Positions 23,549 through 31,961 of a stretch of DNA of 64,000 nucleotides are shown here, in pieces. This DNA is from Flavobacterium soyangense. Lineage in GTDB: Bacteria; Bacteroidota; Bacteroidia; Flavobacteriales; Flavobacteriaceae. A program made the translations under genes and the position numbers. Positions within the stretch are counted from its first letter, which is position 1. Each line of letters begins with the position of its first letter. Under the pieces are notes generated by a model. The model was not told the origin of the DNA, did not search any database, and saw only the letters and a program-made list of their open reading frames with translations. Location: NCBI RefSeq assembly GCF_015277675.1, contig NZ_JADHEC010000004.1, forward strand, positions 1-64,000. The letters run 5' to 3'.

Positions 23549-26395
23549 ATGACACTATATTCTCAAGCTTTTTTAGTAAAACAAGCACTACCAGTGCCGG
23601 GTTTTGATGTATCAAATTATTTCCCTGTTGTAGGCGACACAGTTTCATTGACAAATAAATCGATAGATAATGACGTGAATTTATGGACGATCAAAGACGG
23701 AGTGAATACTAATAGAACCAGCGCAACATTAAATGAAACCGTTACAATTTTAGCACCTGGAGGTAATATTCAATCATTAAAAATCAGTAACACGGTAAAA
23801 AGTCTGGTTGAATCTACTGAAACTGTGTACGGACTTTTATCGCCAACCGAGCCTTATTATACCATATCGGTTTCAAACAAGGTATGTAGAGTTGGAGATT
23901 CTGTTACTATAACCCCGACTAGAATTTATCCACAAGTTATCGCTAATGCGCACACTGTTAAGTTAGAGTTGTATGACGCTAATACAGGCGCATTGTATCA
24001 GACAATAAACAATGTTGTCGCTCCGGTAAGCGTTAATTTTGCTTATAGAGGGGCCTTTAACATAGTATTGACGGCGACTGAAACAAGTAACTCAAGAACG
24101 ACAGTGAATAAGCAGTTTCGAATAATAACTGTCACTCCAGCATTAGCACTTAGAGCATCAGCTATTGAGTTTACGCTAAAAAGTATCGAAACTTTTACTA
24201 TAGAAGATCCGTTAGGAACTACTATAAATACAATTTCAGGGACAAATGTTCCCGCAGGTTCTACAGTTGTATTAAAATTTCCTTCGAGTCATGACCCTAA
24301 TCATAGGTATAGGATACAGGGATTGAACCTAAAAGGTACGCTCGCCAATCCTATTATAATTACTATTGATTCCACTACACAAATGCTGATAAAATACTCT
24401 TCGTACTGGGGTATAATTTTACAAGGGTGCGAACATGTTGTAATTGATGGCAAAGGGTATCAAAACATAGATTTAGGAATTCACGTTACAAAGCATGATA
24501 ATTATGAGCAAGGCAACACAGCAATTCAGATTACAAGTTTAAGTAATTTTATTGAATTGCATAATCTTGAAGTTAGTAAACCAAGTTTTGCTGGTATTTT
24601 TTGCAAAACAGATCCTGACGTGAATAATCCAGCTACTTTACGAGGAAATTTCACTATGCAAGACACTAGGCTTCACAATAGCTATGTTCACGATACCGCA
24701 GGCGAGGGTATGTATTGGGGCTATTTTGATAATTCTGAACACACAAAGAAAAACTCAGCTGGAGTTGATGTGACGTATAGACCGCATAATTTGAACGACA
24801 CGAAAGTTTATCGAAACCGTTTTGAAAGAACGGGTTGGGATGGCTTACAATTAAACAACGCTACAGGAGCTACTGAAATTCACGACAATGTTTTATTAGA
24901 TTGCGGAAAAGCTAGTGAGCCCGACCAAAACACAGGAATGTCTTTAGGACTTGAAGGTAAAGTTTTTAACAATTACATCAATAAAGTTGGAGGGGCTGGA
25001 ATTCAGTTTGGAGCTTTAGGCCCAGTAGACATTTATAATAATGTCATTGTAAACATTCCAGAAGGCTCAGCAGCTTTGTATTTACTGAATAGCAAAGACG
25101 TGCCTGAGCAAAATGTTGGTATAAATTCTAATGGAAATTTTTACAATAACATACCTATTAATGTATATAATAATAATCTAATTACAACTGGGAATAAAGC
25201 AACAGTTGGAGCTTACAATGTTTGTCAGCATCAAGGATTTGTTTTTAGAAACAATGTAGTATCCTGCGCTAATGTTTCAAGTAAATTTGCGGGTCAAGAA
25301 GCCACAACTTTAGCCGTTTGGGAAGCTAACGCATTGAATAACGTAGTTTTGAATTTGTTAGATACAACTGCCCAAAAGTTTGGTTCAATATCAAAAGGCA
25401 ATTTTAATATCTATTCCGACTCATCTATTGCATCTGGAGGTTCTGTTTTAGGGGAAATTTATGATTTCAGAGGCTTTAAAAATTGGACAGACAACGATAA
25501 GTTTATAGGTGCTTACTCAGGAGTAGTTAGAGTTTCGAGTTTCTTCTTGCAGTTATCATCTATAGCTATTAATTCAGGTGCTTTGCTTACAGATGCAACA
25601 GCCGTGAATGTAGTTATGACTTTTTTAGGAAACCCTACTCATTATATGATTTCTGAGAGTTCTACGTTTGTTGGAGCTTCGTGGGTAGGCTACACAAGTA
25701 GTACTGTACCATTCACGTTGTCGTCTACTCAAGGATTGAAAACAGTTTATGTTAAAATTAAAAACAATAATGTGACAACGGATGGAGTAAGCGATACAAT
25801 TACCTATCAGGCAGGGAGACAATTTTTAATAGACTTTGCTTCAATTACAGTTTATTCAAAAGCAACTACCTATTTAGGCGCAGCGGCAACTTGGAACACT
25901 TTTAACTCGCCTGTAAATTTAATATCAGCCAGCTCAATTCCTGTTGGTCAGTCACTTTCAAATTTGAAGGACACGAAAAATGTAGCGTCAACTTACGGGT
26001 TAATTGTTACTGACGCATTTGACGGGGTCGATAGTAACATTACCTTACCTGGTACGCAATTTCCTTATGAATATAACGCTGTTAGATTTAACTGGCTTGT
26101 TTCGGAAACTCTTGGTAATAAAGGTAGTTTTAACATTACAGGGCTTGACGATACTAAAGACTACGACATTATACTTTATGCACATCGTAATGCACTTACT
26201 TCAACTTATAATTTTGTAGTAAAAGGTGTAGCGCAAGCGTTTTCATCTAGGCATACCGATGGTACTGGCGTAGTTGATAATCAAGCTATTTACAACAATG
26301 TCAAGTCAGTAGGTGGAATAATAGGTATTGATGTAATTACTACAGCTGCTACCAGAGGCTTCCTTGGAATTTTAGATATAAGAGAGAAGGTGTGA
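23549..26395 (+). CDS. Second giant beta-helix tail protein with Ig-like and sugar-binding-like modules
   Basis: The 948-residue protein has Ig/PKD-like modules in residues 15-200 (VGDTVSLTNKSIDNDVNLWT), then a right-handed beta helix from about 240 to 560, in a pectate-lyase-like layout (ELHNLEVSKPSFAGIFCK, NSYVHDTAGEGMYWGYFD). An Ig-like module (670-750) and a galactose-binding-like C-terminal domain with GSFNITGLDDTKDYDIILYA follow. It is the last phage gene in the window and is separated from the previous gene by four bases. It is probably a receptor-binding or capsule-degrading spike. The helix calls are by repeat spacing only. Confidence 0.7.
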   Translation: MTLYSQAFLVKQALPVPGFDVSNYFPVVGDTVSLTNKSIDNDVNLWTIKDGVNTNRTSATLNETVTILAPGGNIQSLKISNTVKSLVESTETVYGLLSPTEPYYTISVSNKVCRVGDSVTITPTRIYPQVIANAHTVKLELYDANTGALYQTINNVVAPVSVNFAYRGAFNIVLTATETSNSRTTVNKQFRIITVTPALALRASAIEFTLKSIETFTIEDPLGTTINTISGTNVPAGSTVVLKFPSSHDPNHRYRIQGLNLKGTLANPIIITIDSTTQMLIKYSSYWGIILQGCEHVVIDGKGYQNIDLGIHVTKHDNYEQGNTAIQITSLSNFIELHNLEVSKPSFAGIFCKTDPDVNNPATLRGNFTMQDTRLHNSYVHDTAGEGMYWGYFDNSEHTKKNSAGVDVTYRPHNLNDTKVYRNRFERTGWDGLQLNNATGATEIHDNVLLDCGKASEPDQNTGMSLGLEGKVFNNYINKVGGAGIQFGALGPVDIYNNVIVNIPEGSAALYLLNSKDVPEQNVGINSNGNFYNNIPINVYNNNLITTGNKATVGAYNVCQHQGFVFRNNVVSCANVSSKFAGQEATTLAVWEANALNNVVLNLLDTTAQKFGSISKGNFNIYSDSSIASGGSVLGEIYDFRGFKNWTDNDKFIGAYSGVVRVSSFFLQLSSIAINSGALLTDATAVNVVMTFLGNPTHYMISESSTFVGASWVGYTSSTVPFTLSSTQGLKTVYVKIKNNNVTTDGVSDTITYQAGRQFLIDFASITVYSKATTYLGAAATWNTFNSPVNLISASSIPVGQSLSNLKDTKNVASTYGLIVTDAFDGVDSNITLPGTQFPYEYNAVRFNWLVSETLGNKGSFNITGLDDTKDYDIILYAHRNALTSTYNFVVKGVAQAFSSRHTDGTGVVDNQAIYNNVKSVGGIIGIDVITTAATRGFLGILDIREKV

Positions 26396-26425
26396 ATAAT
26401 TTAAACGTGGTTTAAAGTGTGATTA

Positions 26426-26455
26426 AAAAGGCTTCGCGATATGTGAAGCCTTTTG
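26426..26455 (+). terminator. Terminator at the end of the late operon
   Basis: A ten-base stem AAAAGGCTTC / GAAGCCTTTT (26426-26435 with 26445-26454) closes the tail operon 30 bases after the last phage gene. A -7 like box TATATTTG lies just beyond at 26457-26464. Confidence 0.85.
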
Positions 26456-26468
26456 TTATATTTGTCAA

Positions 26469-26511
26469 AAAAATGGAAATTTTGATTTACAAAAATGGAA
26501 ATTTTGATTTT
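26469..26511. repeat. Two 22-bp direct repeats near the phage right end
   Basis: AAAATGGAAATTTTGATTT occurs twice with a 22-base period (ATGG at 26473 and 26495). Mu-type ends carry repeated transposase-binding sites of about this size, so the pair is a candidate right-end site. It also resembles simple AT-rich repetition, hence modest confidence. Confidence 0.45.
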
Positions 26512-26576
26512 TCGATTATATTTAGTATACACTTATCATCTCGACGTAAAATAAAAAAACTAAAATTTTAAAAATA

Positions 26577-27914
26577 ATGTTAAGTAAAGAACAAATTATT
26601 TCCGACAGTAAAGAATTCAGTTTATTCTCCTGGTCAGCCCAAGCAAGTGTAAATCCAATTGCTATCGAAAGAGCTGAAGGTGTTTATTTATATGAAATTG
26701 GAGGAAAAAGAATCATTGATTTCTCCAGCGGATTAATGTCGGTAAATATTGGTCACGGAGATCAGCGCGTTACCGATGCTGTTGTGGAACAAATGCAAAA
26801 AGTAAGTTTTGTAACACCAACCTGCACCACGGAAATTCGTGCCAAATTATCAAAAAAATTATCAGAAATCTGCCCCGGTGATTTGAATAAAGCTTTTTTT
26901 ACTTTATGCGGGACTTCTTCAGTAGATAATGCCATCAAATTAGCAAGACTTTATACCGGAAGACATAAAATTATTGGAAGATATAGAGCATTTCACGGTG
27001 GTTCCATTGGCGGAATGTCCGTAGGTGGAGATCCAAGAAAACTGGCCAACGATTCGCAACAAATGCCAAATGCAGTTTTATTGGACGATCCCTACTATTT
27101 CTTTGGAATGAAGGATTTAGACGATGCGACAAAATTAAATTTGAGTTTGGAATATGTAGAAAGAGTCATCCATTTTGAAGGCAAGGCAAATATTGCAGCC
27201 TTTATTTTTGAAGGTGAAAGCGGTTCTTCGGGTTGTTTACATTATCCAAGCGGCTATTTAAAAGGGATAAAAGCACTTTGTGAAAAATACGGAATCTTAT
27301 TTATTGCCGACGAAGTGATGAGCGGTTTTTGCAGAACCGGAAAATGGTTCGGATTTGAAAATCATGGTATTATTCCGGATATGGTTTGTATGGCAAAAGG
27401 TTTGACGTCTTCATACTTGCCTTTGGGCTGTTTGATGGTTTCAGATAAAATTGCGGCCAAATTTGAAAACACACCAATGATGATTGGATTAACTTACAAT
27501 GCTCATCCAGTATCATTGGCAGCATCATTGGCAGTAATTAACATTTATGAAAGCGATAAATTGATAGAAAACACCCGAAAAATGAGTGCTTATCTGGAGT
27601 CTAAAATAGAGGAAATGAGAAGTAAACATCCAAGCATGGGAGCTTTTAGAAACACAGGACTTCTGGGTTGTTTGGATATTTTAAAAAATAAAACCACAGG
27701 GGAATTAATTGCTCCGTACAATGCAGCTGGAGAAGATTTGAAAGTTACCAATCTAATTGCGACCAAAGTAAGAGAATTGGGATTATATACTTTTGTTCGT
27801 TGGGGTTATATTTTTATCGCTCCACCATTGTGTATCAACGAAAAGGAAATAGACGAAGGATTGGCGATTATCTCACAAGCATTAAGTATTGCTGATGAAC
27901 ATTTAGTACATTAA
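26577..27914 (+). CDS. Class III aminotransferase (PLP-dependent), taurine/omega-amino-acid type
   Basis: The 445-residue protein is a normal-length class III aminotransferase. GTSSVDNAIKLARLYTGR and AFHGGS are cofactor-pocket motifs, LFIADEVMSGFCRTG is the conserved Asp strand, and the Schiff-base Lys is in CMAKGLTSSYLPLG. The C-terminal small domain has FVRWGYIFIAPPL. By the cluster of motifs it is close to taurine:pyruvate or beta-alanine:pyruvate aminotransferases, but substrate cannot be fixed. It is the first chromosomal gene after the prophage; its upstream region may have been altered by the insertion. Confidence 0.85.
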   Translation: MLSKEQIISDSKEFSLFSWSAQASVNPIAIERAEGVYLYEIGGKRIIDFSSGLMSVNIGHGDQRVTDAVVEQMQKVSFVTPTCTTEIRAKLSKKLSEICPGDLNKAFFTLCGTSSVDNAIKLARLYTGRHKIIGRYRAFHGGSIGGMSVGGDPRKLANDSQQMPNAVLLDDPYYFFGMKDLDDATKLNLSLEYVERVIHFEGKANIAAFIFEGESGSSGCLHYPSGYLKGIKALCEKYGILFIADEVMSGFCRTGKWFGFENHGIIPDMVCMAKGLTSSYLPLGCLMVSDKIAAKFENTPMMIGLTYNAHPVSLAASLAVINIYESDKLIENTRKMSAYLESKIEEMRSKHPSMGAFRNTGLLGCLDILKNKTTGELIAPYNAAGEDLKVTNLIATKVRELGLYTFVRWGYIFIAPPLCINEKEIDEGLAIISQALSIADEHLVH

Positions 27915-27931
27915 TGTAATTATGTTTTTAT

Positions 27932-27970
27932 AAAAAAGCTCTAAATCATTTAAGATTTGGAGCTTTTTTT
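27932..27970. terminator. Terminator between aminotransferase and DUF2271 gene
   Basis: Stem AGCTCTAAATC (27937-27947) pairs with GATTTGGAGCT (27954-27964), one G-T pair, flanked by A and T runs on both sides. It can serve both converging genes. Confidence 0.85.
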
Positions 27971-27986
27971 AATTTGAAAATATAAA

Positions 27987-28844
27987 CTATTTATCTAAAA
28001 CCACTTTATAACTTGAAGAAGTTTCGTTTGTTGAAACATTAATAATATAAAGACCATTTGCATTTCCTGATAAATCAATACTTTGGCTAGTTTCTGATTT
28101 TGAAGAATCTATTTTTAATGATTTCACTATTTGACCCAAAACGTTTACTACATCAATATTACTCACGGGAATATCATTGTACTGAACATTAATAATCCCA
28201 TTACTCGGGTTAGGATAAATAGCTATTTTTGTTTTGTAAACACTATCAAGACTCAAAGCTGATGGAGTCCAAGTAAGAGTCATAGCAGATAATGGCCCGG
28301 CATTAGCAGGATTAGTGGTGGCTATTGAAGCACCTTTCGTAAAAGAATAGCCCGTATTTATAAAATCATGAGTATCTGGGGTACCATCAATCCAAGCCAT
28401 TTCTACCCATACTTTATAACTACCGTCTGGTACTAAAACTGGAGTTGTTGCACCCGTTTTTCCATCCCAAGAAACCGAATATGGCCCCCAAGCTAATGGA
28501 GCAGTACTTGAAGTACGTGTAGCTCCAGTAATTGCATTTATTGTATTGCCAGTGGTAGCATCTTGAACACCACCATTACCATTAGTGGCGATTCCATTTG
28601 CGCCAGATTTAAGACTAAACTGAGGTAAATGGTCACTTGTACCGTCTCCAATATAAAGTAAGTTCGTTTTTATGAATATACCTACAGCATTTTCTATCCA
28701 TACTGCATCAACCTGCTTTGTCGCTGAACCTTGTTTTACTGTTGTAAAATTAAAAGTCATTGAACCTGCTGTTTGTGCAAATAAACTTGCTGAGAAGAAT
28801 AAAGCAAAAGCAAAAAGTGCTAGAGAGAGTAATTTTGTTTTCAT
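27987..28844 (-). CDS. Secreted DUF2271 protein with T9SS type A C-terminal domain
   Basis: The 285-residue protein has a Sec signal (MKTKLLSLALFAFALFFSAS, ending LFAQ), a beta-rich DUF2271-like domain at about residues 25-195 (PDGSYKVWVEMAW is characteristic), and a C-terminal type A sorting domain from about 205 (IAIYPNPSNGIINVQY, VNVLGQIV, SGLYIINV-type strand, YKVVLDK). T9SS carries such proteins to the cell surface or medium. DUF2271 genes often sit beside ApbE-type flavin transferases, and here one is divergently transcribed 214 bases away. Confidence 0.8.
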   Translation of the reverse strand: MKTKLLSLALFAFALFFSASLFAQTAGSMTFNFTTVKQGSATKQVDAVWIENAVGIFIKTNLLYIGDGTSDHLPQFSLKSGANGIATNGNGGVQDATTGNTINAITGATRTSSTAPLAWGPYSVSWDGKTGATTPVLVPDGSYKVWVEMAWIDGTPDTHDFINTGYSFTKGASIATTNPANAGPLSAMTLTWTPSALSLDSVYKTKIAIYPNPSNGIINVQYNDIPVSNIDVVNVLGQIVKSLKIDSSKSETSQSIDLSGNANGLYIINVSTNETSSSYKVVLDK

Positions 28845-29058
28845 AATATTATGGTTTATATGTATTCAACACGCAATGATTAATAAACAAATTTATTGAC
28901 TATTAGACCTTTATACAATGATATTTATCATATTTTAAAGTTTTAAGCAAACATTAATTATCGCAACTAATTAATAATTTGTTAAGTTTTTTAAATTGAG
29001 CTATTCTTAATCTCCATAGAAAATTCTATATTTACCATCAACCAAAATTGGAGCCATT

Positions 29059-30063
29059 ATGAAAAAAATTGGAGGCTTACTAAGCCTATATTTCTTTTAT
29101 TCGGTATCGATATATTCTCAACAAGAACCAATTAAAATTGAAGGCGAAGCGCAAGGTACGACCTATCACATTACCTATTTTGACAATCAAAACAGGGATT
29201 ATCAGCCAGAAATAGTAAAGATTCTAAAAGATTTCGACTTGTCGGTTTCTACTTACATCCCTAATTCCATAATTTCGAGAATTAATTCCAATGAAAAGAA
29301 TGTCATTGTTGACAAATATTTTATGGCTTGTTTTAATAAAGCCAAGGAAGTATGGAAAAATACTAATGGTGCTTTTGACCCAACTATCTATCCACTGAGC
29401 AATGCTTATGGTTTTGGACCTGGTAAAAAGCAAAAAATCGAAAAAGTCAAAATTGATAGCATGCTTCAATTTGTTGGATTTCAATTAATCAAATTAAAAG
29501 GCAATAAAGTTGTCAAAAAAGATCCGCGAGTTGCCTTGGATTTTAATGCTTTTGCCCAAGGATATTCTGTTGATGTGGTTTCGGATTTTTTAAATTCTAA
29601 AGGAATCTTGGCTTACATTGTTGAAATTGGCGGAGAAGTATATGCCAAAGGCCGAAATTCAAATGGCGAGAATTGGAAAATTGGCATCGAAAAACCCATT
29701 GAGAACAAAGAAACCGGAAACTCATTAAAAGCAATTGTGAAACTCGAAAATTTGGCTATTGCCACCTCTGGAAATTATCGTAGATTCATTATTGAGGATG
29801 GTGTGAAATATGTGCATCATATAGATCCAAAAACTGGTTATCCCACTAAAAATAATTTATTGAGTGCTTCAATATTTGCAAAAGAATGCATTACATCAGA
29901 TGCGAATGCCACAGGGGTTTTAGTTCTTGGACTTGAAAAAGCAAAAGTGTTTTTGAAAAAACATCCAGAATTACAGGCTTATTTGATTTATTCTGATGAG
30001 AATGGAAATTATCAAGTTTATGAAACACCCAGTTTAAAATCTATTATTACTGAAACAAAATAA
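29059..30063 (+). CDS. apbE: FAD:protein FMN transferase, ApbE family
   Basis: The 334-residue protein has a cleavable signal peptide (MKKIGGLLSLYFFYSVSIYS) and the ApbE fold: GEAQGTTYHITYF, DFNAFAQGYSVDVV, YIVEIGGEVYAKG, VHHIDPKTGYPT and the metal-binding SDANATG. ApbE attaches FMN to a Thr of periplasmic flavoproteins, using FAD and magnesium. No lipobox Cys follows the signal, so it is probably soluble periplasmic. It is divergent from the DUF2271 gene; the pair suggests a shared flavin-linked function, perhaps with a target encoded elsewhere. Confidence 0.9.
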   Translation: MKKIGGLLSLYFFYSVSIYSQQEPIKIEGEAQGTTYHITYFDNQNRDYQPEIVKILKDFDLSVSTYIPNSIISRINSNEKNVIVDKYFMACFNKAKEVWKNTNGAFDPTIYPLSNAYGFGPGKKQKIEKVKIDSMLQFVGFQLIKLKGNKVVKKDPRVALDFNAFAQGYSVDVVSDFLNSKGILAYIVEIGGEVYAKGRNSNGENWKIGIEKPIENKETGNSLKAIVKLENLAIATSGNYRRFIIEDGVKYVHHIDPKTGYPTKNNLLSASIFAKECITSDANATGVLVLGLEKAKVFLKKHPELQAYLIYSDENGNYQVYETPSLKSIITETK

Positions 30064-30120
30064 TAAAAAAGCTTCAATAAAAACTGACCAATACTTTTTT
30101 TCCTTAAATAAAAAAAACAA

Positions 30121-30177
30121 TTATTTGTCTAAAACAATTTTTTAGTTAGAAGCCCCTTTATTATTAGAAACATTAAC
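30121..30177 (-). pseudogene. Remnant of a T9SS sorting-domain gene
   Basis: On the minus strand the codons read VNVSNNKGASN, a TAA stop, then KIVLDK and a final stop at 30121-30123. This is the end of a type A sorting domain (compare INVSTNETSSSYKVVLDK at 27987-28046), with one internal stop. The rest of the gene is missing: the reading runs directly into the palindromic element that starts at 30173. No downstream coding partner is seen. Confidence 0.7.
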
Positions 30178-30359
30178 CCGTTGGGTGTAATTATTAAAAC
30201 CGTTAGTTCAAGTGTTTTTTGTGAAGTAAAACGGAACAAAAAATGTATCGAGAACCGTTTTTAATAAAATTTGTTTTGTTTCCGATACGATTTTCTATCA
30301 AAAATCACTCGAACTGACGATAAATTATTATTAAAAACTAATTACACCCAACGGGTTAA
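30173..30359. repeat. 187-bp palindromic element (MITE- or REP-like)
   Basis: The outer arms TTAACCCGTTGGGTGTAATT(A) at 30173-30193 and 30339-30359 are perfect inverted copies of 21 bases. Inside them are further imperfect arms, CGTTAGTTCAAGTG near 30201 against CACTCGAACTGACG near 30306, and around a TATCGAGAAC/GATACGAT core. It has no coding capacity. It fills most of the 350-base space between apbE and the carboxylase operon. I remember GTTCGAGTG-type inner arms as common in Flavobacterium spacers. Confidence 0.8.
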
Positions 30360-30416
30360 CTTATACAAATTTTACGAAAAATAAAAACGAAAAATTTAGT
30401 CTCTTCAATTTAAAAA

Positions 30417-31958
30417 TTACAAGGGAATATTTCCGTGTTTTCTGATAGGCGTTACACTTACTTTATTTTCAAGCATACTAAAAGCTTTTATCAATTTGCG
30501 TCTGGTGTCTTGCGGCAGGATTACCTCATCGACAAAACCGCGTTGAGCCGCCGTATATGGATTGGCAAACAAATGAGCATATTCGCCTTCTTTTTCTAAA
30601 AGTTTTGCACCTGGATCTTCGGCTTCGTTGATTTCTTTTTTGAAGATGATTTCTGAAGCTCCTTTTGCTCCCATAACTGCGATTTCAGCCGTTGGCCAAG
30701 CAAAATTCATATCAGCGCCAATGTGTTTTGAATTCATTACATCATAAGCTCCACCATATGCTTTTCTTGTAATTACTGTAACTCTTGGTACAGTAGCTTC
30801 GCTTAGAGCATACAATAATTTTGCTCCGTGAACAATGATTCCTTCCCATTCTTGGTCTGTTCCGGGTAAAAATCCTGGGACATCTACCAAGACCAGCAAT
30901 GGAATATTAAAACAATCACAAAACCGAATAAAACGTGCTGCTTTTCTAGAACTTTTTACTCCTAATACGCCAGCCAAAAATATAGGTTGGTTCGCAATAA
31001 TTCCGATGCTTCTTCCTGCAATTCTGGCAAATCCCACAATGATATTTTCGGCATAATTTTTATGAATTTCAAAAAAGGAATCTTCATCGATAATCCCTGA
31101 AATTACTTCGTGCATATCATACGGTTTGTTTGTACTATCTGGAATAATAGTTGCTAATTTCATTCTCAGTTCATCCCCTAAAACATAAGGCAATTGTTTT
31201 GGAGTTTCTTTATTGCTTTGTGGCAAATAACTCAACAAACGCTTCAAATCTTCTAAACATTCTACATCATTACTCGATGTAATATGTGCCACACCTGACT
31301 TGGTCGAATGTGCACTAGCTCCACCTAATTCTTCCGAAGTTACAGTTTCGTTGGTTACGGTTTTCACCACATTTGGTCCGGTTACAAACATATAACTGGT
31401 GCCTTCAACCATCATCGTAAAATCAGTCATCGCAGGAGAATAAACAGCTCCACCGGCGCAAGGTCCCATTATAGCTGAGATCTGAGGAATTACTCCAGAT
31501 GCTTGTACGTTTCTGTAAAAAATATCGGCATAACCGCCAAGAGAACGAACGCCTTCCTGAATACGCGCCCCGCCTGAATCATTGAGTCCAATAATAGGCG
31601 CACCCATTTTGACTGCCATATCCATAACTTTACATATTTTTTCGGCATGTGTTTCTGACAAAGCGCCTCCAAAAACTGTAAAATCCTGAGCAAAAACATA
31701 CACTAATCTTCCGTTTATGGTTCCGTATCCTGTAATTACTCCGTCGCCATAATAGAGTTCTTTTTCCATTCCAAAATCAGTAGTTCGGTGGGTAACCAAC
31801 ATACCAATTTCTTCAAATGAACCTTCATCCAATAAATAATCTACCCGTTCTCTTGCTGTTAATTTTTTCTTTTCGTGTTGCTTTTCTATACGTTTTAAAC
31901 CTCCACCCAAAAAAGCCTGGGCAATTTTATCGTTTAACACTTTAATTTTATCTTCCAT
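30417..31958 (-). CDS. Acyl-CoA carboxylase carboxyltransferase subunit, probably propionyl-CoA (PccB-like)
   Basis: The 513-residue protein has the two crotonase-like domains of acyl-CoA carboxyltransferases. [20 protein letters not shown] (about residue 123) and [12 protein letters not shown] belong to the N domain, and [13 protein letters not shown] and [17 protein letters not shown] to the C domain. The Asp of GGAYD occupies the position that favours propionyl-CoA in the actinobacterial PccB, where acetyl-CoA forms carry a hydrophobic residue, so propionyl-CoA is the likely substrate. It is the last of three genes in a leftward operon with biotin carboxylase and biotin carrier, spaced three bases after the former. 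Confidence 0.88.
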   Translation of the reverse strand: MEDKIKVLNDKIAQAFLGGGLKRIEKQHEKKKLTARERVDYLLDEGSFEEIGMLVTHRTTDFGMEKELYYGDGVITGYGTINGRLVYVFAQDFTVFGGALSETHAEKICKVMDMAVKMGAPIIGLNDSGGARIQEGVRSLGGYADIFYRNVQASGVIPQISAIMGPCAGGAVYSPAMTDFTMMVEGTSYMFVTGPNVVKTVTNETVTSEELGGASAHSTKSGVAHITSSNDVECLEDLKRLLSYLPQSNKETPKQLPYVLGDELRMKLATIIPDSTNKPYDMHEVISGIIDEDSFFEIHKNYAENIIVGFARIAGRSIGIIANQPIFLAGVLGVKSSRKAARFIRFCDCFNIPLLVLVDVPGFLPGTDQEWEGIIVHGAKLLYALSEATVPRVTVITRKAYGGAYDVMNSKHIGADMNFAWPTAEIAVMGAKGASEIIFKKEINEAEDPGAKLLEKEGEYAHLFANPYTAAQRGFVDEVILPQDTRRKLIKAFSMLENKVSVTPIRKHGNIPL

Positions 31959-31961
31959 GGC

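Larger units (their letters stand above)
1..26570. mobile_element. Mu-type contractile-tailed prophage (left end outside window)
   Basis: The region carries a full late-gene set: terminase subunits, DUF935 portal, MuF, gp36-like and gpG-like connectors, prohead protease, capsid, endolysin, sheath, tube, tape measure, baseplate and fibres. A DUF935 portal together with MuF and gp36-like genes is the hallmark of Mu-like phages. No transposase or integrase is visible, so the early region should lie to the left of position 1. The right limit is inferred: phage genes stop at 26395, a terminator and two 22-bp direct repeats follow, and an ordinary metabolic gene begins at 26577. The exact end and target duplication cannot be read without the left end. 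Confidence 0.9.

Noticed and set aside
26577..27914. Aminotransferase as phage cargo
   Set aside because: It has normal chromosomal-type metabolism features and lies beyond the tail terminator and the 22-bp repeats; it is more likely the host gene next to the insertion site.
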